Part shown: one piece after another, positions 24,801-33,588 of the stretch
How positions within the stretch are numbered: position 1 is the first letter of the stretch
Layout of the letters: each line of letters starts with the position of its first letter
DNA from: Saccoglossus kowalevskii
Lineage: Eukaryota; Hemichordata; Enteropneusta; Harrimaniidae
DNA length: 39,859 nucleotides
Reading direction: 5' to 3'
Assembly (NCBI RefSeq): GCF_000003605.2
Contig: NW_003116451.1
Coordinates: 359,565 to 399,423, forward strand
Program-made: the position numbers and the translations under genes
The notes under the pieces: model-generated
What the model saw: only the letters and a program-made list of their open reading frames with translations
Told to the model about the DNA's origin: nothing
The model's database searches: none

Positions 24801-27800
24801 GAGCTATCTCAGCCGACAGGCTGCTTGTTGATTATATGAAGGGAATTTTCAAAATAATTTATTTGTTTTTTTCTTTTCCTGCAGCGAGTGGACAGAAACC
24901 TTCCCATATGACTTCAGAGATGAGCGAATGATGAGACATTTAAAAGAAATCACCCAAAAATGTGCATCAATTGATGTAAATCTAAGAAAAAGCATAGGCC
25001 AGCTTATGCAGACTCTAATTAGGCGGGTAGGTGTACAATTTTTAATATATTTTAAATATATATAATTTGTGTATAAAAATGTATGCTTTTCTTGTCTCTA
25101 AATTATATATACTACCGGTATATAACCCCGGTACATAGGAGAGCACCAAATGGACAGAGTTTATAGCACTTTGGTGACATTATCACTTTTATTCTCTACA
25201 TTGTATTTGCTCTATTAAAATTGTGTAAATTTCACTTACAATATATGTGAACTGCAAAATTCTTCTTTAGTGCTATCAACAATACTCATATTCATTTATA
25301 CAACTCTCATTGGTCCTGATATTGCATAATTCAAAATCATTGAACACCACTTTATACATTTTCGCACAATAACAACTTGCATGTTTATATGTAAGGGTGT
25401 TCTGATGTTTGTGTGGATATATGTACTGGATGATTGGGATACATTCCCTGTAGTGGAATAGACATTACGATCACATGCAGCATTGTCGGAGCAACCCTTT
25501 CCATGACAACCGCCATTAAATGATATTCTATTTCACCAACAATAGGTTGGTTGTTTGATTTATTGAGAACATGTGACTTGCTTACAAATGACTTTTAAAA
25601 TGTTTGCACCATGCATTGCATTGTTGTTTAATTTGATGATACTGGAAGTATGGGCACAGCTACTCTAGCATATCAATGCTTTGTAATTAATCAGCTGTTT
25701 GGTGATAAAAGGGGAACAGATCATTTGTATCAGGTTAGCTTTTGTATGGACAATACTATAATGTTACCTCTTAAAGTAGAACATATTTTAAAAGAAAAAA
25801 ATAAAGAAACATCTGTTACCATTACTTTCACTACTGCTTTTCTGTAGTATTTCTCCATACTATGAAATTAATACAAAACAATAACTCACAAGGATTGTTT
25901 TTTTTTCATTCCCCAGCTTGCAATGTTGGAAAAGTACGAGGAAATCCTTGCCAAAGTAAATGCAGCTGCCGCTGATCGTATGCATATGCTTCGAGCCAAT
26001 CCTGCAGCGTTCCAAACAAACGTTATAGAAATCTGTCCCGATCCGTACATCATGGCGCAGCAGCTCACACACATAGAATTGGTAAGTGATGATATTAATC
26101 AAAATGGGTCACTCACCCGCTTCATTCTGGTCACCTTTGTTTTCACAGCACAATCCATTAATCCATTGGTCATCAACACAAATGGTAAATTACATGTAAA
26201 AAGACATTTCATAATACAACTTTTTAAGATAATACATATATAACAAAATCCAAGAGAACAGAGACAGTCTCTAGTTGTATGTTGATCACTTTATTATTGG
26301 TTAATATTTTATTGTATGTGTGTAACAGGTGTGTTTAATTTGGCCCCCCTACTTACATTCATCTGTCACCACTTGATAATGTATTAAATGAGTTTTAAAT
26401 TATATATAAAATTATATCTAAAATGAAACTATTTAATTATCTGTGTGTGTGATGCCAAAAATGGGGTATCTGTCAACATCCAGGATTGTATTGAGGCATT
26501 GTGGGATGTCATGTTTTGTGTGAGGCATTGTGGGATATCATGTTTTGTGTGAGGCATTGTGGGATATCATGTTTTGTGTGAGGCATTGTGGGATATCATG
26601 TTTTGTGTGAGGCATTGTGGGATGTCATGTTTTGTGTGAGGCATTGTGGGATATCATGTTTTGTGTGAGGCATTGTGGGATATCATGTTTTGTGTGAGGC
26701 ATTGTGGGATATCATGTTTTGTGTGAAACTCAAGTTTATGTTTTTTCGTTCTTTGCAGGAAAGGCTGACAAACATCGGTCCTGAAGAGTTTGTCCAAGCT
26801 TTTATGAAAAAGGAAACAGACGATATTAAGGTAGACAAATATTTTATCAAGTAATTTCTAATTATTTTTGTTGTTGTTCTTAATATAAATACAGTTTTAG
26901 TTTTAGTTTAGTTTTGCAATTTTCCAACACTGTCAGTCTTAAAAAACATTTCTTAATTGAAGTGTAAGTACAGTTTTCTTCTTATGTGGTTTGCACTTTT
27001 CGAACACTGTCAGTCAAAAAAAGCATCTGTGGCAAGGGCCAGTGAGGACGCATACTAATTTTAGTCCCCATACGGGGCACAATTGTTGATTTGTTTGATG
27101 ACTTGCTGTAATTGCAGCATCATTTTTGCTGAATTCATGAGAATATTACTCATAATATTAATTAAAATTTTCTTCCTAATTATTTTTTTTTCCAGATTCC
27201 ATTCCAAGATATCAAAAAAACGAATAACCTAGAGGCCTACGTGGAGTGGTTTAACAGACTTAGTTATTTCGTGGCAACAGAAGTGTGCATGCACATTAAG
27301 AAAAAACATAGGGCCAGGCTTATAGAATATTTTATCGATGTTGCCAAGGAGAGTTTTAATATTGGTAACTTCAATTCGCTCATGGCGATTCTAGGTAATG
27401 TATATTTCAGAAATTGTTATCTTTTATAGGCAGCACAGACCACTTATTGTAATAATTTTCACTGGAATTTAAATTCACTGATTTTACAGTAAAATAATTA
27501 GTTGTCATGTTCACATGGATTTAATTTAGTGGATTTCATTTATCAGTGAAAATAAAGAAATTACTTAAAACAACATAAGCTGTCATTTTGAACATTTTTG
27601 TTTAAATATAAGCAGAAATTTTAGACAGAAACGCTTTGGCTAAGTGACCATACACATGACTAAAGTCACATAAGATATGATATGAAAACTGAGGGTTGAG
27701 TAGTCGCCATTTCGTTGAAATCAGTCACGCGATGGGAACCGTCGAAAAATACCGGTATGACATAATTGTGTGCTGTCTACTTATTACATAGTATAAATAA

Positions 27801-30327
27801 CAAATGCAATGAATGTCACTTCACTTTGTCTGAAGCTTCTACTTCATTTCTTTATCTGAACGTTTGGTTATTTTTTCTCTACCTAGCTGGTTTAAATATG
27901 TGTCCTGTATCAAGGCTAAAAAAGACATGGGCCAAAGTGAATACGGCTAAATTTGAAGTACTAGAGGTGAGATATGCACTGCCCTCTTGTGTTCAGTTAT
28001 GCAATAACTTTTATTTTTACATGCATATTAAAGCGGGGGAGTCGTCAGATGGCCATAGCGCGTCATTGTTTACAAACAAGCGTCTACTCATGAGCGTTTG
28101 CGTTTTAGCATTGCTTGGGACTCAATTCCCGTGTGTGCGCAGGTGACAACCCTCCCGCTTTAAGCAATATGTCTGTCCTTGACTGTTATGTCCATGTTGT
28201 AAACTTGTGGTTTTACAATATAACTCTTTGTTTACAGCACTTGATGGATCCAACGTCAAATTTTTCGAACTATCGACAGTCACTGAGGGCAGCCATCCAG
28301 CGTTCACAGGCATCCATTGGTGGATGTGATCGCATAGTAATTCCATTTTTTAGTCTTCTTGTGAAAGATATTTATTTCCTGAATGAAGGTTGTGCAAACA
28401 AGATAGCGAATGGACATGTGAATTTTGATGTAAGTACTGTTCAACTTACTATAATTTATTGATGGTATTATCATTCGAGACATATGCGGGGATTTGTGTT
28501 GATAAACACAACCTAGTGCGCACGTTCCCCGAGCGCTTACCCAGTGGGAAACACAATATAAATTTTGACCTGGTCACGATGTGCACTAAATACAGTATTT
28601 GATTGTTTGATGTGCTCCAATCATCTTAGGAGTTACCGAAATCTTCTCTATTGTATGTGTTGACCTGCAAAGCATTCTTTAAGTTGCCATCTTTGTTAAT
28701 ATGGCACCCATATCCTGTGTATGCATGCAAGGTGCAACAACCACTGCCTTTAAAATACATTCGACTTTAATTACATTGGAATTTTGACATGGGGTTATGT
28801 CACTGCTACTGTCATTTAAACTGCATTGCAATTACCGGTATCTTTACTGTGTGTGATGCAACGATTAGGAGTTCCCAACGGAAATTAGAAAATAGTCTTC
28901 CAAAATTTGAACTGATGACATTATTGTTATCTCATGTGAGCAGCTTAAATGTTCAAAGTAATATGTTCCAAGGAAGCAATGTTACAAAGTGATAACTTCA
29001 TTTACCAAGTGTGCATAAAGAAACTCATGTATATTTTTTATTTTTAGAAATTCTGGCAACTTGCCAAACAGATTACTGAATTTATCACATGGAAACAAGT
29101 GGATTGTCCGTACTCCAGGGACCGACAGGCACTTAATTATTTACTTACTGCACCTGTATTTACAGAAAATTGTAAGTCTATTAATTGTTATTTATATTGC
29201 ATGACATTGTCTGTATTTCTCGGCTTCATTGAAATATAACATATTACCTGTGTGGTGAGTCCTCTAAAGTGAGAGATATCAAGTGATATTTTGTTATTAT
29301 AATACTTCCAAAGATATACCTTTGAGTATCCATTTGCTTGGATTCTAAAAATTTGGGTATGCAGTAATGGTATGCGATCTAAACCATCTTTGAGTCAACA
29401 ATTTTCTTATGCAATGAATGATATAACATGCACCTAAAGCAGGTAAATGATCACTTAGCAACCAAGTATTAACAATATATTTTTTTTCATTTTCAGCTCT
29501 GTATTTAGCTTCATACGAGAGTGAAAATCCAGAAAATGAATTCGAAAAAGAAAGGTTTAAAACATTCAGGTATAGTAAAAACTACCTAAAAGCTACTTCT
29601 CGTATTCAATCAAAACAAATGTACACTTAACTTGCATTTAATTCTACCACCTGATTTTCACCAATTTTAGTTTTGTAATTCTCTCCCATACCTGATTAAA
29701 AAATCTATGAATAAGTAGAACTAGTTTAAATACTATTTTCACTCCTAAAATTTTGGTACATTATTATGTATTTTTTTTTAATTTTCTTATTTATTTTTTA
29801 ATCAAATGAACTTGCATTTCTATTGACTACGTATTGATTCAGAAGTATTTGAAAAAAAAAATGTTCTTAGTTTAATTTGCCTTACACATGGTTAATATTT
29901 GGTGTCTTATTTTGAAACCTGATTCACAATAGTTGTTTTGTTATGTATTTATTCTTGGAAACAAGAGAAGGATTCTATGTTTTCGCAGCCCTGGCCCCTG
30001 GGAGTGTGGGATTAAATCATTCCCACATATATGCATGTATGTGAAACGGAAGTACTAAGTGATCAGACATCATTGACAGATGACATGTTGTTATGGCATT
30101 ATTAGCAAAAACATGGCTGCACTACCAGTAATGTTGTCAATGACAGGATAAATACTAGCGAAATATGGATTTTGTTGTACATGTAGGAAAATCAAACAAT
30201 GCATGCATAAAATTTTGACGAAATCCTGTGTGATTCTCACCACCTGCATTTACCGGTAATATCAATTCTTATCTCACCCTCACTCTTTTCACTTTGCAGA
30301 GGAAAGAAGCCCTCACACAGTAAGTGA
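9779..30327 (+). CDS. RASGEF1: RASGEF1-family guanine nucleotide exchange factor (13 joined exons)
   Basis: Joining exons 9779-9859, 22635-22724, 23124-23201, 23326-23414, 24885-25026, 25917-26081, 26759-26830, 27196-27394, 27887-27966, 28238-28429, 29048-29171, 29497-29569 and 30300-30327 gives 1413 nt (470 residues plus stop) with every junction GT-AG and in phase. The product has a RasGEF N-terminal (REM) region at about residues 28-160 and a CDC25 catalytic domain at about 205-455. Landmarks are QQLTHIEL (208-215), NIGNFNSLMAIL (294-305), PVSRLKKTWAKV and IPFFSLLVKDIYFLNEG (367-383). The family catalyses GDP release from Ras-superfamily GTPases at membranes; vertebrate RASGEF1A/B are reported to prefer Rap2. 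Length matches the vertebrate paralogues (roughly 466-481 aa). Similarity looks highest to RASGEF1B, but one invertebrate gene would be orthologous to all three paralogues. The family call is secure; the first and last exons are the uncertain parts. Confidence 0.95.
11415..11830 (+). mobile_element. Composite MITE, ACTGTAAAAT family
   Basis: It starts ACTGTAAAAT and ends in AAAGTATCTTACAGT at 11830. The left half (to about 11600) matches 18025-18232 closely. The right half matches the 20315/33448 type and carries an internal 38-bp tandem duplication (aagactgtttgagtgttttg at 11626 and 11664). It may be two elements side by side or a longer parent. Confidence 0.7.
13369..13473 (+). CDS. Candidate alternative first exon of RASGEF1
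   Basis: This is an ATG-led open stretch of 35 codons beginning MEVMHVPRSIRPHNSGYR and ending FRKTE, immediately followed by a consensus donor gtgagt. It ends in phase 0, exactly the phase needed to join the exon at 22635 (ALIYHDGNL). It lies in the 12.8-kb first intron within a locally more GC-rich stretch (about 13060-13520) that stands out from the AT-rich surroundings. A second promoter giving an isoform with a different N-terminus would explain this. I do not recognise the peptide, and chance ORFs of this length exist nearby, so it is a prediction only. Confidence 0.42.
14937..15539. mobile_element. 603-bp foldback element with about 40-bp terminal inverted repeats
   Basis: The left end TGGGTCATTCCAGTTTATAT then CTGCACA and a C run, and the right end beginning AACAGGGGGGGTGGGTGCAG and ending in AATGGCCCA, are near-perfect inverted repeats. 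The interior is built of subrepeats: ggatttcca/tggaaatcc recurs many times, and ctcatcaaca with ggtggcac recurs about every 110 bp near 15262, 15370 and 15489. There is no coding content; several small ORFs are by-products. The architecture is like that of foldback or repeat-core MITEs. Confidence 0.8.
18025..18232 (+). mobile_element. MITE, ACTGTAAAAT family (subtype A)
   Basis: Flanked by ACTGTAAAAT on the left and TTTTACAGT on the right (208 bp). Interior phrases such as gcatattcagtgggttttaa and agcgcattttccagtcagcg are shared with 11415-11600. Confidence 0.8.
20315..20515 (-). mobile_element. MITE, ACTGTAAAATACTTT family (subtype B)
   Basis: 201 bp between ACTGTAAAATACTTT and AAAGTATTCTACAGT. 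Its interior is in the opposite orientation to the copies at 4150 and 33448 (ggaatgattcagtgaaaata). Confidence 0.85.
20723..20906 (+). mobile_element. 184-bp TA-flanked MITE, copy 1
   Basis: It begins TACCGTAAAATCTGTATTAG and ends CTAATACAGATTTTACAGTA, giving inverted repeats of about 24 bp. The interior repeats the phrase taatagaagccgc. It has the same length as copy 2 at 21443-21626 but opposite orientation. Confidence 0.88.
21150..21442 (+). mobile_element. MITE, ACTGTAAAATACTTT family, interrupted by a TTAA element
   Basis: The left part (tatggagttt...gatgagttgaatgt) and right part (aaaaaaggcatatt...ttactgaatcatc) are the two halves of the family sequence seen intact at 11640-11790 and 33448-33588. 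Between them lies 21188-21351, a TTAA-bounded element. The right terminus appears to be broken again by the 184-bp MITE at 21443. Confidence 0.7.
21188..21351 (-). mobile_element. TTAA-flanked MITE, copy 1 (nested)
   Basis: 164 bp bounded by TTAA on each side, with ends TTAAGCGAGGGGGTCGTC and GACTGTCCCGCTTTAA. The reverse complement matches 28028-28163 through tcattgtttacaaacaagcg and ttgggact. The TTAA boundaries suggest a piggyBac-type target. Confidence 0.8.
21443..21626 (-). mobile_element. 184-bp TA-flanked MITE, copy 2
   Basis: It begins TACTGTAAAATCTGCATTAG and ends CTAATACAGATTTAACGGTA. It is the inverted counterpart of 20723-20906, showing the same interior in reverse (for example acaatgcaacagaggggatg). 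An ATG-led ORF across it is a by-product. Confidence 0.88.
22635..22724 (+). CDS. RASGEF1: RASGEF1 coding exon 2 (start of REM region)
   Basis: Thirty codons, phase 0 at both ends, acceptor tcttgcag and donor gtaagt. It encodes YHDGNLFSGSIEALIQHIVP followed by TADYYPD, a hallmark of RASGEF1 proteins (vertebrates have YHDNNLLSGSLEALIQHLVP). It is residues 28-57 of the joined protein and opens the RasGEF N-terminal domain, which stabilises the catalytic helical hairpin in this family. Confidence 0.97.
23124..23201 (+). CDS. RASGEF1: RASGEF1 coding exon 3 (REM region)
   Basis: Twenty-six codons in phase 0 between cttttttcag and gtaaga. The peptide RTYIFAFLLCSRLFMKPYEL is strongly conserved in RASGEF1 (vertebrate RTYIFTFLLSSRLF). 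It is residues 58-83. Confidence 0.97.
23326..23414 (+). CDS. RASGEF1: RASGEF1 coding exon 4 (REM region)
   Basis: 89 nt between ttattttcag and gtaaac, residues 84-112 plus two bases of a split serine codon. It encodes LSILQQNLLNRHIDRAQFSR and then FGPNLVLLL, less conserved than the flanking exons but in the position of the family's linker helices. The following intron holds a transposon copy and the assembly gap. Confidence 0.95.
23795..24805 (+). mobile_element. AGCTCCGCT-ended element with 157-bp tandem units and assembly gap
   Basis: Terminal inverted repeats AGCTCCGCTGT (from 23795) and ACAGCGGAGCT (to 24805) bound about 1 kb. The left end also forms its own hairpin (agctccgct 23795-23803, agcggagct 23817-23825), followed by a gtcgtc/ccgtcgt microsatellite near 23844-23880. 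Units of 157 bp start with tgatattttcgacttcttgt at 24047 and 24204, and the next begins where the gap starts at 24363. A diverged unit precedes them. There is no coding capacity; the ORFs through the gap are artefacts. Confidence 0.8.
24363..24737. other. Assembly gap (run of N, 375 bases)
   Basis: Unknown bases inside the tandem-repeat core of the element at 23795-24805. Collapse of 157-bp units in assembly would explain it. True length is unknown; no exon is expected here because exons 4 and 5 join in phase across the intron. Confidence 0.95.
24885..25026 (+). CDS. RASGEF1: RASGEF1 coding exon 5 (REM region)
   Basis: 142 nt between ttttcctgcag and gtaggt. It completes the split Ser and reads EWTETFPYDFRDERMMRHLK, nearly identical to vertebrate RASGEF1B over this stretch. 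It continues to residue 160 (LMQTLIRR). Its acceptor lies only about 80 bp downstream of the right end of the AGCTCCGCT repeat element. Confidence 0.97.
25917..26081 (+). CDS. RASGEF1: RASGEF1 coding exon 6 (linker into CDC25 domain)
   Basis: Fifty-five codons, phase 0, acceptor cattccccag, donor gtaagt; residues 161-215. It starts LAMLEKYEEILAKV, a helical linker, and ends DPYIMAQQLTHIEL. QLTHIEL is the first structurally conserved region of CDC25 domains (the 'AxQLTxIE' motif), marking the start of the catalytic domain. Confidence 0.97.
26493..26724 (+). repeat. 29-bp minisatellite, 8 copies
   Basis: The unit starts GAGGCATTGTGGGATATCAT and ends GTTTTGTGT; copies start at 26493 and every 29 bp to 26696. 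Copies 1 and 5 have gatgtc; the others have gatatc. It lies in RASGEF1 intron 6, ending 34 nt before the exon 7 acceptor site. Confidence 0.97.
26759..26830 (+). CDS. RASGEF1: RASGEF1 coding exon 7 (CDC25 domain)
   Basis: Twenty-four codons, phase 0, acceptor ttctttgcag, donor gtagac; residues 216-239. It encodes ERLTNIGPEEFVQAFMKKE (vertebrate ERLNYIGPEEFVQAF). The acceptor is preceded by only 34 nt of unique sequence, after which an eight-copy 29-bp minisatellite begins. Confidence 0.97.
27196..27394 (+). CDS. RASGEF1: RASGEF1 coding exon 8 (CDC25 catalytic core)
   Basis: 199 nt, the longest exon, phase 0 to 1, acceptor ttttccag, donor gtaatg; residues 240-305. It contains NLEAYVEWFNRLSYFVATEV, a KKKHRAR basic stretch, and FNIGNFNSLMAIL. 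The last is the NFNSxxAI signature of RasGEF domains, near the catalytic groove that opens the nucleotide site of the GTPase. Confidence 0.98.
27455..27567 (+). mobile_element. Decayed MITE fragment, ACTGTAAAAT family
   Basis: Contains actggaatttaaattcactg and tatcagtgaaaataaag phrases of the family in RASGEF1 intron 8. Termini are not preserved. Confidence 0.45.
27887..27966 (+). CDS. RASGEF1: RASGEF1 coding exon 9 (CDC25 domain)
   Basis: 80 nt between ctctacctag and gtgaga; it completes the split Ala and runs to residue 332. It encodes GLNMCPVSRLKKTWAKVNTA then KFEVLE, the conserved helix after the NFNS motif. Vertebrate RASGEF1B reads GMNMSPVSRLKKTWAKVKTA at this place. Confidence 0.97.
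28028..28163 (+). mobile_element. TTAA-flanked MITE, copy 2
   Basis: 136 bp from TTAAAGCGGGGGAGTCGTC to CTCCCGCTTTAA in RASGEF1 intron 9, 75 bp before exon 10. Same family as 21188-21351, inverted. It is distinctly GC-richer than its surroundings. Confidence 0.8.
28238..28429 (+). CDS. RASGEF1: RASGEF1 coding exon 10 (catalytic helical hairpin)
   Basis: Sixty-four codons, phase 0, acceptor tgtttacag, donor gtaagt; residues 333-396. It encodes the MDPTSNFSNYRQSLR helix and VIPFFSLLVKDIYFLNEG, the 'PfxxxxxkDl' motif just before the helical hairpin of CDC25 domains, then NGHVNFD. A TTAA-flanked MITE sits about 75 bp upstream of the acceptor. Confidence 0.98.
28483..28760 (+). repeat. Dispersed repeat, copy 2
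   Basis: Matches 8475-8750, with cgatgtgcactaaata at 28577 as the strongest shared block and later tgtatgcatgcaagg / gtgcaacaac. It lies within RASGEF1 intron 10. Confidence 0.5.
29048..29171 (+). CDS. RASGEF1: RASGEF1 coding exon 11 (CDC25 domain end)
   Basis: 124 nt between tatttttag and gtaagt; residues 397-437 plus one base. It encodes KFWQLAKQITEFITWKQVDC, PYSRDRQALNYLLTAPVF and TEN. This corresponds to the last helices of the catalytic domain (vertebrate KFWELAKQVSEFMTWKQVEC). Confidence 0.97.
29497..29569 (+). CDS. RASGEF1: RASGEF1 coding exon 12 (C-terminus)
   Basis: 73 nt between cattttcag and gtatag. It completes the split Ser and encodes LYLASYESENPENEFEKERF then KTF (vertebrate LYLASYESEGPENHIEKDRW), ending at residue 461 with a split Arg codon. 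Confidence 0.95.
30300..30327 (+). CDS. RASGEF1: RASGEF1 last coding exon (C-terminal 9 residues)
   Basis: After a pyrimidine-rich acceptor (cactttgcag) this short segment closes the frame: R-GKKPSHSK then TGA. The number of residues after exon 12 equals that of vertebrate RASGEF1 proteins, but the sequence differs from their LRSSLLG-type tail. The end of the ORF overlaps a consensus splice donor (gtaagtga at 30320), so this could instead be an internal exon that continues elsewhere. Confidence 0.72.
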
Positions 30328-31335
30328 TTCGCTCTTTACTTGACAAGTGTGCGTAGCTGACATTTGAATGGTGCTATATGATGGAATTAACAAGATGCGG
30401 TTCTCTGACATGAAGCGGTGACATTGGCCAAATCTTGAGATAAAACCAAGTGTGCCAAGACTGTGGAACATGGAGACCAAGAAAGAAAACATGGCAGTCA
30501 ATTGAAAATGCAGTATTTTTTGGAGGTTCATGTTGAAGGTGCCTTCCTCCAAAGACGTATATAAATATACAGAAAAACAAGTTTCTGTATATGTGAACAC
30601 TTGAGGGCGCTATACAATATACGATCAGAGTGTAAATATTTTATTAAAAATTGTAAGCAGTATATGTTTTATAGCTAAAAAAATAGAGATATTTTAAAAG
30701 TTGCAAGTATGAATTTTATCATAAAATGTTTTTTTTTTAAAGAATTGTCGATACAATCATTTGCAGAGCTTAGCCATCAGAGTACTATGCAATTATAACT
30801 TTTAATTGACATTGTAAGAAAAATAATGTGTTGCCTTGTTAATATATAAGATTGTTTAAATGTTCTGTTAAATAACAGAATTCATAGGATATTGACTATC
30901 CTAGATTTGAACTTTTGCATATTGTGCCTCTCCCCATGACTGGTAACTAATTTACCCCAACACACACTTATTGTGGCCATACCCTCTAATTCACAATCAC
31001 TAATATTTCTTTCTTGTAATATTGACATAACTTTGAAGGTATTATATTTCCTTCCTGTTGGATTGTCATAATTAAATTAATTAAAAATGAAACAAATGCA
31101 TTTGTAGGTCAAATCACAACTATTATTATTGCAAAAAATTGAATATTTAGTAAATCTATCACTCCAAAGCCTAGGAAGGATGTGGCTAAAATGTGTGGAA
31201 TGGAATTAAATTTCATGTAAACAATTTATTTCACACATGTTGTAGAGAGCCCACATTCAACACGGTGCATTGCGTCGTTTGTGACGTTTTAATAAGAACC
31301 TCCTTGGTTATTTCCAAATGTACTGTCATCTGTAA

Positions 31336-31372
31336 AATAAAACTTTAGGGTATAAATAAAATAAAATAAAAC
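31336..31372 (+). terminator. Candidate polyadenylation signals for RASGEF1
   Basis: AATAAA occurs at 31336-31341, at 31355-31360 and in the overlapping repeats that follow, about 1 kb after the stop codon. Another AATAAA lies near 31615. They are plausible 3'-UTR ends, but in DNA this AT-rich such hexamers are common by chance. Confidence 0.3.
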
Positions 31373-32945
31373 GGTACTGGCCTTTAACTTTCTGAGTACA
31401 GTTATATCCTACACATATTTATAAAATTCCTGCCATGAGGTGCATCTAAAGGTATGCTTCCAATTGCGCAAAAATTATAGAAAAGTTTTAAAAAAATTAG
31501 AACATTGTATGACATTTCATCATCAAGTCACACAGTCCAATTAATCTCTCTCGATTTGATCTAAGAATATACCCAGTATGTTTATGTATCAAACGTCTAT
31601 TTAATTTAATGTTCAATAAACATGTAATCTCTATTATTTCTTCACTGCCAAGTTTTAGGTGACTTGTAAAATATCAGATTTTTAAACTGAATTATAATCT
31701 TGTGTGGAGTATTTATATGTTGTACTTGCAATGAAATTGCAAAAAAACTGTGAGAAATCATTTTAATTCATGTTTTTATGTGATTTCTTAGTTTTATGTG
31801 CGTTGTGACCAAGTGATGTTTACCCATATACATTGTAACTGGTTAGTATTCTACCACTGTGATAAGAGTTGCTGGGTTACTGAAATCCTGTAATAATGCA
31901 GAGATTAAGGGGTTTTTTAATGACAATCACATGTACAAGTTTTTAAAATTTGTATAATTTGTGTGGTACCATGATACCAAAAATCTGGTGGTACATTAGA
32001 CTAGAGATGCACAGGAGAGATTTGAAATCGGCATTTCAGTGTACTAAATCAAGTGGAAATAACTATAGTCTTTTATGCATACAAAGGTTATGGAAAACTC
32101 CCTGTCTGCACATCCCAAAAATTCCAGATTTTTGTACTTTACTGTATATACCATATAATTATTTCTCAAACGTGCATCAGCTAATTACAGCAAGCATGAT
32201 CTAATTACCAATATGTGGTCATGACAACTGCAATTTCTCAATTGAAATTGATCAGAAGGATACATATGGGAAATGGTAGCATTTCGGGTGGGACTTTTTC
32301 GTTTTTTACACAACTGTGCTATTAATACCTACTAGGGTAGCTGTATGTAAAAATCCAATTTTGGAAATTTCACAAATTGTAGATATTAAGTCCATTATAT
32401 ATATGATATTTTTGTTGCATGTGTATATCGTTGTGCCTTGCAAATATTGTTTACTGTACATTGTGATATTTCAACTATGAAAACAAAAACTGAAAATAAA
32501 ATATTAAAATATATGAAAACAATCATTTCTTATGCTCTTATTTTCTCATGCGTGCACAATGGGAGTGTCTTTGCAGTTATCCTGTCTGCATGTCTGTTCC
32601 ACCAATATCTGGAGTACTGCTCTTCAGATTTCAATGAAATTTTTTAAATAGGTGCCTGGGGACAATGCACATACCTGATTAGTCCGTGCATAATAATTAC
32701 CCAATTTTCCACAGATACATGTGCATCTCAAAGACAAATTATTGCAATTCAAAAAGGACTTGGTACACAATTGCCTGAGGACAATTCTCAAGACTTGATC
32801 AAGTTTTAGATTGAAATTGAAGCACACTATTACCTTTTTGGCATAATATGCATAATCCTCACATTTCAATGAAACTTGCATAGATGATCTGGGGTAACCC
32901 ACAGGCATAATTAGTTTAATGTTGAAAACCATGCTTATTGATACC

Positions 32946-33078
32946 TTAAAGGGTGACAGTCGTCGTGCCGCGTACTGTTCGATATGGGACTCATAGCAAC
33001 GTATACAATGCGTGTAAAATACATTGTTTATTCACATGAAATTCAAACACGCGCTGTGCGACGACCACCTCGCTTTAA
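32946..33078 (+). mobile_element. TTAA-flanked MITE, subfamily 2, copy 1
   Basis: 133 bp from TTAAAGGGTGACAGTCGTCG to GACCACCTCGCTTTAA. The core phrases tgttcgatatgggactcata and caatgcgtgt recur at 38708-38831. Terminal resemblance to the 21188/28028 copies (AAAGCG...GTCGTC) suggests one larger family. Confidence 0.75.
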
Positions 33079-33447
33079 CTTTTACAAGCCAATTTTAGAT
33101 ATTAAACTTGAATTGAAAAAGTACAGGTGCTCTGGTATAAATCAGACTGCAAACCACGGATGTAAAATCAAATTTATTTTCTTTAAGTGTCATAAACTTC
33201 TACACTATGGATCACATTTTTTTCAAGTTGTACATCTCAAATAACATGTATATATTATTCATTAAACTTCTCATTTGAAAGACTAATCTTAAACTTTGAA
33301 TTAATTTTCACTACGCCTCTCGTACTCTCGCTTTCTTTTATTATTATTTTTTGTTGATACAGAGCATAGTACACAATGATCAAAATAGATGTCAATGAAA
33401 GGCCATGTGTTCAATAGCAATTGATGGGATAGCCCCTGTCGGGGTAT

Positions 33448-33588
33448 ACTGTAAAATACTTTGACATTTTCACTGATTTTTGACAAGTTGAATGTAAAAT
33501 ATAGAAAAAAAGGTATATTCGCTGAATTTTATTTCACTGAATCATCCCTTCAGCGAAAATTCCAAGCGGAAATAAAGTATTTTACAGT
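33448..33588 (+). mobile_element. MITE, ACTGTAAAATACTTT family, best-preserved short copy
   Basis: 141 bp bounded by perfect 15-bp inverted repeats ACTGTAAAATACTTT (33448-33462) and AAAGTATTTTACAGT (33574-33588), with TA adjoining the left end. The interior matches the 4150 and 20315 copies. Confidence 0.9.

Noticed and set aside
24286-24931. Long ORFs on both strands across 24286-24931
   Set aside because: They pass through the run of N and the non-coding repeat. Only 24885-25026 is a real exon, in its own frame.
28115-28462. 115-codon ORF starting MGLNSRVCAGDNPP
   Set aside because: The first part is the TTAA MITE and the last part is intron; only 28238-28429 is exon.
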